Shown: positions 27,457 to 34,600 of the stretch, one piece after another
Numbering within the stretch: position 1 is the stretch's first letter
Layout of the letters: the number at the start of each line of letters is the position of its first letter
Source: Mycolicibacterium wolinskyi
Lineage (GTDB): Bacteria > Actinomycetota > Actinomycetes > Mycobacteriales > Mycobacteriaceae
Assembly: GCF_002101965.1 (NCBI RefSeq)
Contig: NZ_LQQA01000030.1
Span: 1-64,000, forward strand
DNA length: 64,000 nucleotides
Direction of reading: 5' to 3'
The notes under the pieces: generated by a model
Databases searched by the model: none
Told to the model about the DNA's origin: nothing
The model's input: only the letters and a program-made list of their open reading frames with translations
Made by a program: the position numbers and the translations under genes

Positions 27457-28329
27457 GTGGGGAGACTGAGAATCGCAGGGGTGGTTGCCGTTGCGGCAGC
27501 GGCGACTTCCCTGATGCCAAACGCAATGATGCCGTCTGCGAATGCGGCGCCCTGCCCGGACGCCGAGGTGATCTTCGCTCGCGGTACCACCGAATTGCCA
27601 GGCGTCGGACCGACTGGCGACGCGTTCGTCGAATCGCTGCGCTCGCAGCTCGGCGCGAAGACGGTCAATGTCTATGCCGTCAATTACCCTGCGACAACCG
27701 ATTTCCCCACTGCCGTCCAAGGAATCTCCGACGCGCGGGCCCGCATCGTCTCCACTGCCGCCAACTGCCCCGACACCAAGATGGTGCTCGGCGGCTTCTC
27801 CCAGGGCGCGGCGGTAATGGGATTCGTCACGGCAAGCGTTGTGCCCGACGGGGTTTCGCCGGTGGACGTGCCGACGCCGATGCCGCCCGAGATCGCCGAC
27901 CACGTCGCGGCCGTCGCGTTGTTCGGCAAACCGTCCAACCGCTTCATGCGGGTGCTCAACGACCCGCCGGTCGTCGTCGGCCCGCACTACGAGGCCAAGG
28001 CCATCGATCTGTGCGTCCAGAACGACTTGGTGTGCGACCCGCAGGGCAGGAGCTTCGCCGCGCACAACCAGTATTCCGAGGCCGGTCTCGTGGCCGAAGG
28101 AGCCGCGTTCGTCGCACGGAAACTTGAAGCCAGCTGGGCCGAGGATCCCGCGGCGACCCCGGCACCCGCCGCGCCGCAGGCACCGGCAGCACCCACGCCC
28201 GCACCGCTTTCCGGGCCTGCCGCCACGCCGCCGCCCGCACAGCACATCGTCACGACTCCGCTGCCGAGGGGTCCGCTGCCCGGTCCCGCGGCTCCGGCTG
28301 AACCGCAGCCGGTCGCACCGCTCGCGTGA
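27457..28329 (+). CDS. Secreted cutinase-family serine esterase
   Basis: About 290 residues. The N-terminal signal peptide is rich in Ala, with likely cleavage after SANA before APCPD. The cutinase fold follows with EVIFARGTTELPGVGPTGDA and the nucleophile elbow GGFSQGA (Ser115). The paired cysteines include LCVQNDLVC, followed by the acidic/His part DPQGRSFAAHNQY. The last ~55 residues are a Pro/Ala-rich tail. Mycobacterial cutinase-like (Culp) proteins hydrolyse lipid esters at the cell surface. GTG 27457 gives a compact signal peptide; GTG 27439 is an alternative. The gene is convergent with the Pro/Thr-rich protein. Confidence 0.85.
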   Translation: MGRLRIAGVVAVAAAATSLMPNAMMPSANAAPCPDAEVIFARGTTELPGVGPTGDAFVESLRSQLGAKTVNVYAVNYPATTDFPTAVQGISDARARIVSTAANCPDTKMVLGGFSQGAAVMGFVTASVVPDGVSPVDVPTPMPPEIADHVAAVALFGKPSNRFMRVLNDPPVVVGPHYEAKAIDLCVQNDLVCDPQGRSFAAHNQYSEAGLVAEGAAFVARKLEASWAEDPAATPAPAAPQAPAAPTPAPLSGPAATPPPAQHIVTTPLPRGPLPGPAAPAEPQPVAPLA

Positions 28330-28346
28330 TCGCCGGATACCTCGAT

Positions 28347-30095
28347 CTACGGGCTGAGCGGCACAGTCGTCACGGGCGAATCTCCGTAGTCGCCGCCGCC
28401 TGAGTCTCCGCCGCTCGACGAATCGCCACCCGACGGCGCCTCCGGGTACACCGGCGAGGCCGGGACCTGGGGTGCCGGCTCCACCGGTTGCTCGACCGGC
28501 GGCGTGTAGGCCGGGGGCGGCGTATAGGACGGTTCCTCCACCGGTGGCACCGAAGGCTCCGAGGACGGCGGGGTCTGCGGCGCCGAGGTGGTCGGGTCGA
28601 CCGTGGTCGGCGGCGCGGTCGTCGTCGGCGGCTTCGTCGTGGTCGGTGGAGTGGTGGGCGGTGTAGTCGTCGGCGGGGTGGTTGTGGGTGGTGTTGTGGT
28701 CGGCGGAGTCGTCGTCGGTGGCGTCGTGGTCGGCGGTGTCGGTGGAGTTGTCGGTGTCACCCACGGCGGCGTCCACGGGGTCAGCGGCGGCAACACGATC
28801 ACCGGAGGGACCGGAACCGGCACGGGAACCGGCGCCGGAGCCTGCACCGGCGGGGGAGCCGGCGCGGCCGGCGGCGCGGCAGGTGCCGGCGCTTGCACGC
28901 GTGGTGCTTGGTTGGCCGGGCGATCGCCGGTGCCCGAGCGCACGCTCGGTGCGGCAGGAGCGGCAGGCGGCGGCGTCAGTACGGCAACGGGCAACGCCAC
29001 CGGATCCGGCTCATGCGGAACGGGCGGGAGGTAATTGCCCGGCACGGTGTTCGCCTGCGTCGCGGTCACGGGCTGCGCGCTGACGTCGGCCGCGGGCCGG
29101 ACGTTGGTCACGACCGTGACGGCCAGCGTGGCGAAACTCACCACGACGAACATCACGGCGCTGCCCATGAGCAGCATCCGGGGCGGTGGCGGCGCGATGG
29201 CGGTCGTGTACTCCGCCTCGTCGGCCTGTTCGGGGACGAACTCGCTGAGCGGGTCCATCGGCATCTCGTCGGGCCAGGGCTCGCTCTCGGTCTCCTGCGA
29301 ATACGCGAGGTCCGGGCCCACCGCGCCCTCGGTGGCCGCCTCGCTTGCGGGGGCCATCTGGGTTGCGTCTGCCGCCGCAGCGGCGGGGGCCATTTGTGTT
29401 GCTTCCGCGGCCGGGGCGAGCTGTGTCGCGTCGGCCGCGGGTGCCATCTGCGTGGCCGCACCGGCGGGTGCGAAACCGTCGGCCGCCTGAGCCGCGCCGC
29501 GCGCGATCGCATACCCTGCGTCGGCGGGCACCTCGACCGGCGCGGTCGAACGAAGCTCTGCGGCAACGGAATCAAGATCGAGTCGCTGCCCGACGAGCAT
29601 CACGCGCATCGGTGCATCAGCCGCGGGCACCTGCTGCAGCACGGCCACGCAGGCGGCAGCCGCCCCGGCGGCACCGACCGGCACCGTCGCCAGAATCGAG
29701 GTCGCCTCGTCGTTCTCGCCGACCACGGTCAACGATGCGGTGTCGTCGTCGGACAGGAGCAACGCCGCATCGGCGCCCGCACTGCGGGCCAGGGCCGCGG
29801 CGGCCTCGGCCTCGGCGACCACCTCGACGTTCGGCACACCCGCGCTCTGCACGGTCTGGCGCAGCGTGTCGGCTTCGGACGCGTCGGGCAGGCACAGCCG
29901 AGTCGCCGCGACCTGGTTGCCCGATTCGGTCACCGCGCGGAATGTGCCGATGATGGTGTCGGCGAGCTCGGTCAATCCGTCGTCGGACAGGTCCAGCGCG
30001 TACTGGTCAAGTAGCTGCCCGCCGCTGGCGGGCGAGCCGATCATCGCCAGGCGCGCCACCCGCCCGGTGACCGCTACCCCGAGGACAACGTCCAC
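28347..30095 (-). CDS. Pro/Thr-rich membrane protein, DUF7159-like N-domain
   Basis: A 582-residue protein reminiscent of M. tuberculosis Rv0312 (annotated as proline- and threonine-rich). The N-terminal ~200 residues resemble an actin/Hsp70-type half domain, starting MDVVLGVAVTGRVARLAMIG, close to the paralogue at 38732. An Ala-rich linker with repeats of ATQMAPA follows, then one transmembrane helix (RMLLMGSAVMFVVVSFATLA), then a long exported tail with Pro-rich and TTTPP repeats. GTG 30095 was chosen because it matches the paralogue's start and lies 10 nt after AAGGAG; GTG 30104 and ATG 30122 are less likely. Function is unknown; a cell-wall spanning role is an inference from the tail. Confidence 0.78.
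   Translation of the reverse strand: MDVVLGVAVTGRVARLAMIGSPASGGQLLDQYALDLSDDGLTELADTIIGTFRAVTESGNQVAATRLCLPDASEADTLRQTVQSAGVPNVEVVAEAEAAAALARSAGADAALLLSDDDTASLTVVGENDEATSILATVPVGAAGAAAACVAVLQQVPAADAPMRVMLVGQRLDLDSVAAELRSTAPVEVPADAGYAIARGAAQAADGFAPAGAATQMAPAADATQLAPAAEATQMAPAAAAADATQMAPASEAATEGAVGPDLAYSQETESEPWPDEMPMDPLSEFVPEQADEAEYTTAIAPPPPRMLLMGSAVMFVVVSFATLAVTVVTNVRPAADVSAQPVTATQANTVPGNYLPPVPHEPDPVALPVAVLTPPPAAPAAPSVRSGTGDRPANQAPRVQAPAPAAPPAAPAPPPVQAPAPVPVPVPVPPVIVLPPLTPWTPPWVTPTTPPTPPTTTPPTTTPPTTTPPTTTPPTTTPPTTPPTTTKPPTTTAPPTTVDPTTSAPQTPPSSEPSVPPVEEPSYTPPPAYTPPVEQPVEPAPQVPASPVYPEAPSGGDSSSGGDSGGGDYGDSPVTTVPLSP
28660..28740 (-). repeat. 15-nt tandem repeats coding TTTPP
   Basis: About five imperfect 15-nt units within the Pro/Thr-rich gene encode the pentapeptide TTTPP repeated in register. 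Such coding repeats tend to vary in copy number between strains. A second, looser repeat (ATQMAPA-like units) lies near 29350-29460. Confidence 0.75.
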
Positions 30096-30240
30096 GGTTT
30101 CCACACTCCTTGCCTCACGCATGTTGTCCGCGCTCCGACGGTTCAGTCCAAGCTACCGCCGACGCTGCTTGTGCGTCGGAGCAAAAATGAGCACGCTGGT
30201 TGAGACGTCTCGCGACATCACTCATGAGAGGAATCGGTAG

Positions 30241-31896
30241 GTGACCGACCAGCGTTACGACGCGCCCGCCACTGTCCAGGTGGCGACCATGGCTGCGCCC
30301 GCCGTGGCGAAGTCGCCGCGGGTCGGCTACGTGCCCACCCGGACGAACCGGGTACGCGACGGCATCGCGGTCGCGTTGCTCGTCCTGGCGCTGCTGCTCC
30401 CGTGGAACCTCGAGTTCGGTGTCGGCGTCCCCTCAAGTGACGGGTCACTGTTCGCCGTCCTGGCCGTGGTCACCCTCTTGGCAATCGTCGCCGCGCTGAC
30501 GCCGCACCTCGGACCGTTCCGGCTCACGGCTGCCAACCCCGATGTGCGGCGCACCGGCCGGATCCGGCTTGTCCTGAGCTTGGCCTACCTCGTCGTGGTG
30601 ATCGGCTTCGTCGGCTTCCATCTGGTGCAGACCGCCGGTGACGGCGGTACGGGAGCGGTCGCGCCGGGTGTCGGGCCGGGCATGCTGCTCGGCATCGCGG
30701 GTGCACTGCTGGCAGCGCAGCCGCCCATCACGTCGATCACGATCGAGGACAACAAGTTTCGCCGCTGGTATGCGGTCTCGCGGGTGATCGGCTTCGTCTC
30801 GATCGCGCTTGCGACGCTGTCGGTTGCGTTCAACCTTTACTGGCGCCTGCGCTACCTGTTCGTGACGCAGGTCGAGTTCGGCGGTCATGACCTCGCGGTG
30901 ATCGTCACGACGCTGCTCTACGGCGCGGAGGCGATGATCGCGCTGGTCATCGCATCGCGCTGGCTCACCGAACGGACCGCTGCCGCCCGGCTCGCGACGA
31001 CGGCGATCGGCATCTCGGGTGCGCTCGCGGCGGCCGTGGTGTGGGTTTTCGGCATCGGCCGCGACATCGACGCGTTCCGCGGTATCGCCCAGAACACGTC
31101 GACCGCCGCCGTCGGCTACGAGGGTTACCTCGCATGGGCAGCCGCCGCGGCGATCGTCGCGCCGACGACGCTGTACGCGGTCTTCCTGATCAAGCCGCCG
31201 ACCATCGGCGCGTACCGGGGCGCCGCGCAGAAGTGCCTGACGCTCATCGCCTTCTGGTCGTTCGCTGCCGCCGCCCTACGCGTCGTGGACTATCTGATCG
31301 CCCTGTCGCTCGACCTGCCGAGAGCGTTGTACGACAGCGTCGCGATGACGGTGTTCAGCCTCATCACGGCCGTCATCGCCCGGTGGCTGCACCGCCAACT
31401 CAGCAACGGGGCGATGGCGACGAGCGTCACCGCGGCGTTCAGCGCGGTGTTGTTCGTGTTCGCCGTCGCCGATGTGGCCATCGGTGTCGCCCTCGCGCCT
31501 CGCTACGCCGCGCCTGCGCCCGACGCGATCTACGGCAACAACCTCGCCCAGCAGATCACCAGCACCTTCGACGTCACCGTGTGCGCGCTGAGCCTCATCG
31601 TCCTGGTCGTCATGTTGTTCACCGGCCCGCTGGCGGGGTATCTGGTTCGTCGTGACACGCGCGCCGCCAAGCCTGCGCCGGTGCCGCCCCCGCCGCCCGA
31701 ACCCACCGAGGACATCTCTGCGCCGCCGACCATCGTGCGCCGGCCGCAAGCCACGGCGGTGCCGAGAATCGTTCGGCTCAAAGAGGATTCGACGACGGTC
31801 CTGCCGGCACCACCGACGACGGAGCTTCAGGTGCCCACACTGCGGATCCAACGCAGGCCCACCTCTGGCCCGCTTGGACCGTCGTCAGAGGGTTAG
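30241..31896 (+). CDS. Polytopic membrane protein (DUF7937-like)
   Basis: A 551-residue protein with about ten to eleven hydrophobic helices between residues 40 and 460. The flanking tails are soluble: the N-terminus begins MTDQRYDAPATVQVATMAAP, and the C-terminus is Pro-rich with several Arg and Thr residues (PPPPPEPTEDIS and later). No transport or enzyme motif is recognised. Start GTG 30241 has GAGG about 10 nt upstream. It is divergent from the Pro/Thr-rich gene, with 145 nt between them, so the two may share a regulatory region. A linked role at the cell envelope is likely but unproven. Confidence 0.75.
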   Translation: MTDQRYDAPATVQVATMAAPAVAKSPRVGYVPTRTNRVRDGIAVALLVLALLLPWNLEFGVGVPSSDGSLFAVLAVVTLLAIVAALTPHLGPFRLTAANPDVRRTGRIRLVLSLAYLVVVIGFVGFHLVQTAGDGGTGAVAPGVGPGMLLGIAGALLAAQPPITSITIEDNKFRRWYAVSRVIGFVSIALATLSVAFNLYWRLRYLFVTQVEFGGHDLAVIVTTLLYGAEAMIALVIASRWLTERTAAARLATTAIGISGALAAAVVWVFGIGRDIDAFRGIAQNTSTAAVGYEGYLAWAAAAAIVAPTTLYAVFLIKPPTIGAYRGAAQKCLTLIAFWSFAAAALRVVDYLIALSLDLPRALYDSVAMTVFSLITAVIARWLHRQLSNGAMATSVTAAFSAVLFVFAVADVAIGVALAPRYAAPAPDAIYGNNLAQQITSTFDVTVCALSLIVLVVMLFTGPLAGYLVRRDTRAAKPAPVPPPPPEPTEDISAPPTIVRRPQATAVPRIVRLKEDSTTVLPAPPTTELQVPTLRIQRRPTSGPLGPSSEG

Positions 31897-32023
31897 TGCT
31901 TGCGCCCGATTGGGCTATAGGTATGGCGTCGGACGCCAGCCTGCCGCGGTCGGCATCACCGTTAGACGGTGGCAAATAAATCAAACGTGAGTTTGCGGGC
32001 CGTCTACCGTGGTAAACACGGGC

Positions 32024-33895
32024 ATGCCGTTGTCGAACGGTACGAAGATCGCGGGATACACGATCGAGAGGATGCTCGGTTCGGGTGGAATGGGGGAGGT
32101 TTACCTCGCTCAGCATCCGAGGCTGCCCCGACACGACGCGCTCAAGGTGTTGCGAACCGGTATCTCGGCTGATTCTGACTACGTAGAGCGGTTCAACCGC
32201 GAAGCTGACCTAGCAGCAAAGCTCTGGCACCAGCACATCGTTGGGATTCACGACCGAGGAAAGCACCGCGGTCGCCTCTGGATTTCGATGGACTTCGTTG
32301 ATGGCACCGACGTCAGCCGATTGATGCGCGATGACTACCCAGATGGCATGCCGCTCGAGGAAGCACTCGAGATCGTCAAGGCGGTCGCTTCTGCGCTCGA
32401 CTATGCGCATGGGCGAGGTCTACTCCATCGCGACGTCAAGCCGGCCAACATTCTCGTGTCCGACGGTGACGATGGCGAACGACGAATTCTTCTCGGCGAT
32501 TTCGGTGTCGCCCGAGAGCTAGCCGACAACGCCGAAGGAGGCTTGACCGCAACGAACATGACCGTTGGCACGGCGGCGTATGCAGCGCCTGAACAGCTGA
32601 TGGGCCTGGTGCTGGACGGCAGAGCGGATCAGTATTCCTTGGCGGCGACCACTTATCACCTGCTCACCGGATCCCCGCTGTTCCTGAACTCCAACCCAGC
32701 AGTCGTTATCGGGCAACATTTGAACGCCGTACCACCTGCGCTGTCAGACATTCGGCCCGAACTTGGCCCGCTCGATCCAGTGTTGGCGCGTGCCCTTGCC
32801 AAAGAGCCTGACGACCGGTTCGCGACATGTATGGATTTTGCGCGGGATCTCGAGCAGCAGCAGACTCCCACGGCAGCGGCGGTGTCGGTGACGCAGAATA
32901 CTGAGGAAACCATGCTGCGTCCGGTGGCCGTTCATGCTGCCGAATTGGCTTCTGAGAGTTCAGCTCTACCTGCCAAGGTCTCTCGTCGCGGTCGCTTCGG
33001 CCTGGCTGCAGCAATCGCGGCGGTGTTGATCACGGCCGCTGTGGTGACTGCTTTCGTGCTCCTGCCTTCTGATGAATCGCCTCCCTCCGATCCTTTCACG
33101 CTCGCGGGGACGCTTCAGCTCCCAAACCCTTTAGCCAAGACCACCGGTCTTCCAAGCGGTTTCATGTGTGCGGGAACGCGCGACTACGGCGATATTGCGC
33201 CTAATGCGCCAATAACAGTCGAGGACGAAGCCGGGAAGTTGTTGGCTAAGGGCACCATCCAGAGCAGTAGCAAGGACGGTGCCGGCTGCTATCTGAAGTT
33301 TCGCGTCGACGATGTTCCCAGCGGCGCGCGTTTCTATCGAGTACACGTTGGGCAGCATCCGGAGATGAGCTACACCGAATCGGAAGCCAAGGCAGGTGTG
33401 GAGTTTCTGATCGGTGCTACCGATGCGGAACCGACGGCCACTTCCGCACCTCCGGCGCCGAAACCGCCACCGCCGCCGTCAACGCGGACAGTGACGGTGA
33501 CGCCAGAAGTCGACGAGGTCAGTCTGCAGCGGCTCGAGTCTTTAGCCAGCAGTGACCGGCCCTACGTGACTTCGTTGCTCGCCGACCGGTGGGTGCCCCA
33601 AATCAGTTCCAAGCGAGTAGGTATGGAGATCGATGGAGTCACTTGGGACAGCGCCAGAATCCTTGACCAACATATGCGCATGCGAGCTACATATCCGTAT
33701 GTCCGGTTGCTACGGTCCGGCGATTGGTCGACGTACGACGGACCGGGCTTTTGGGTAACCGTCGTCGGCCTTCACTCCGACAATCCTTACGAAGTTCTCA
33801 CGTGGTGTACCCAGAATGGCTTCGATAGGGATAACTGCGCAGCGAAAATGGTCAGTACCTGGCGACCGGTCGCGGGCAGTACGAAGTACAACTAG
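32024..33895 (+). CDS. Transmembrane Ser/Thr protein kinase with extracellular sensor
   Basis: About 623 residues. The kinase domain covers residues ~10-275: Gly-rich loop LGSGGMGEVYLAQ, catalytic LLHRDVKPANIL (Asp137), LGDFGVARE, and AYAAPEQLMG. A transmembrane helix follows at about 325-345. The outer part ends in an actinobacterial kinase-associated domain with LLADRWVPQISSKRVG and VRLLRSGDWSTYDGPGFWVT, which contains the paired C residues of a probable disulfide. Compared with its neighbours the gene is AT-richer and uses more third-position A/T, suggesting acquisition. ATG 32024 or GTG 32009 could start it. It ends 3 nt before a convergent small gene. Confidence 0.85.
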   Translation: MPLSNGTKIAGYTIERMLGSGGMGEVYLAQHPRLPRHDALKVLRTGISADSDYVERFNREADLAAKLWHQHIVGIHDRGKHRGRLWISMDFVDGTDVSRLMRDDYPDGMPLEEALEIVKAVASALDYAHGRGLLHRDVKPANILVSDGDDGERRILLGDFGVARELADNAEGGLTATNMTVGTAAYAAPEQLMGLVLDGRADQYSLAATTYHLLTGSPLFLNSNPAVVIGQHLNAVPPALSDIRPELGPLDPVLARALAKEPDDRFATCMDFARDLEQQQTPTAAAVSVTQNTEETMLRPVAVHAAELASESSALPAKVSRRGRFGLAAAIAAVLITAAVVTAFVLLPSDESPPSDPFTLAGTLQLPNPLAKTTGLPSGFMCAGTRDYGDIAPNAPITVEDEAGKLLAKGTIQSSSKDGAGCYLKFRVDDVPSGARFYRVHVGQHPEMSYTESEAKAGVEFLIGATDAEPTATSAPPAPKPPPPPSTRTVTVTPEVDEVSLQRLESLASSDRPYVTSLLADRWVPQISSKRVGMEIDGVTWDSARILDQHMRMRATYPYVRLLRSGDWSTYDGPGFWVTVVGLHSDNPYEVLTWCTQNGFDRDNCAAKMVSTWRPVAGSTKYN

Positions 33896-33898
33896 CTT

Positions 33899-34123
33899 CT
33901 ACGACTTGCGCCCGACCACCAAATAGGCGGCAGGAATCACGCCCGGCGTGCTCAACACGCCCAGTGCACCGGCCCACAGCCACTTGGGCCCGTTCACCTG
34001 ATCCGCTTTGCGGCCGGCGAGGTCGCGCAGTGCCCAGGCGCGCAGGCCGGCGTCTGCCGCGGCCATACCGATGATCGCCGCTTTGGCGGTGGTGGACAGC
34101 TCGCTCCAGCGCTTCTTGGCCAC
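33899..34123 (-). CDS. Small membrane protein
   Basis: A 74-residue protein starting at GTG 34123 with AAGGAAG upstream. The N-terminal half is amphipathic (SELSTTAKAAIIGMAAADAG), and one or two short hydrophobic helices follow (KWLWAGALGVLSTPGVIPAA). The C-terminus is basic. Similar short proteins are frequent in mycobacteria, but no function is recognised. It is convergent with the kinase gene, with a 3-nt gap. Confidence 0.6.
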   Translation of the reverse strand: MAKKRWSELSTTAKAAIIGMAAADAGLRAWALRDLAGRKADQVNGPKWLWAGALGVLSTPGVIPAAYLVVGRKS

Positions 34124-34287
34124 TGCAGACTTCCTTTCGATCCGATGGCAGGTGCCTTACACGGTACCGACCAACGCAGTCCCGCTGAGACTGCGCACAC
34201 GGTCGCTGAGAGCGCGAGATAGCAGCCCTGGGTGCAGTCTCACGACGTGGCAGCGAATAATCAATGGCGCGACCACGTTTGCCCGCG

Positions 34288-34293
34288 TACCGT
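34288..34293 (+). promoter_or_regulatory. Putative -10 element for Y RNA 1
   Basis: TACCGT fits the TANNNT -10 pattern. Transcription would start near 34300, just before the first pairing element of the Y-RNA-like structure. The -35 region is not clear. Confidence 0.35.
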
Positions 34294-34308
34294 TCTGCGG
34301 GCCGGTGA

Positions 34309-34430
34309 TGTGAGCCGGATGTTGATCGGTTACCACTACGGATGGAGAGGTCGCAGGTTCGAATCCTGCCCGCCCTACATGGGGCGGTAGCTCAGTCGGC
34401 AGAGCTCTTATTTCCGGTCGATGACTCACA
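34309..34430 (+). ncRNA. Y RNA 1 with tRNA-like module (YrlA type)
   Basis: This element lies directly upstream of the Ro60 homologue. An outer helix (34309-34314 with 34425-34430) and a bulge lead to a Ro-binding-like stem (34321-34329 with 34414-34422). Inside is a circularly permuted tRNA. First comes a T-arm (stem GCAGG/CCTGC, loop TTCGAAT, 34353-34369), then a 7-bp acceptor-like stem closed by the loop ACAT (34370-34376 with 34381-34387), then TA as at tRNA positions 8-9, and a D-arm GCTC/GAGC with GG in the loop (34390-34405). The anticodon arm is replaced by the Ro stem. This matches the published YrlA class that mimics tRNA. It is not an ordinary tRNA because the 3' half precedes the 5' half. 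Confidence 0.8.
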
Positions 34431-34463
34431 CGCCCACATCGCTTGGCCCACAACTTCAATGCC

Positions 34464-34570
34464 GCGGGCCGGCAGTCGATCGGTTATCCGGTGCAATTCA
34501 GGTTCGACTCCTGGCGTGACAGCTCGTCTGTTGCGTTTCCGGTCGACGTCTCACACGCTCGCGGCCCCGC
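34464..34570 (+). ncRNA. Y RNA 2, reduced Y-RNA-like element
   Basis: A second copy of the Ro-stem module, 30-40 nt after the first. The stem 34475-34483 with 34539-34547 has nine pairs, and the sequences TTTCCGGTCGA and CTCACACG repeat those of Y RNA 1. Changes in the stems keep pairing: two positions that are G-U in copy 1 are G-C in copy 2. The interior keeps a T-arm-like hairpin (stem CAGG/CCTG, loop TTCGACT, 34499-34513) and a new 8-bp hairpin (34515-34535), but lacks the acceptor and D-arm. An outer helix of GCGGGCC with GGCCCCGC is possible. It ends about 30 nt before the rsr start and could be part of its leader. Confidence 0.62.
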
Positions 34571-34600
34571 AAGACCCACGACAACGAAAGGAGTAGCCCC

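Noticed and set aside
28660..28740. Tandem repeats as a CRISPR-like or regulatory array
   Set aside because: They are in frame and encode TTTPP in a Pro/Thr-rich tail.
28488..30014. 508-codon plus-strand frame over the Pro/Thr-rich gene
   Set aside because: Low-complexity Arg/Gly shadow of the repeat region.
34341..34405. tRNA halves 34341-34376 and 34381-34405 read as two broken tRNAs or one pseudogene
   Set aside because: The 3' half comes first and both halves are joined by a stem-loop with full pairing, so a Y-RNA tRNA mimic explains it better than tRNA decay.
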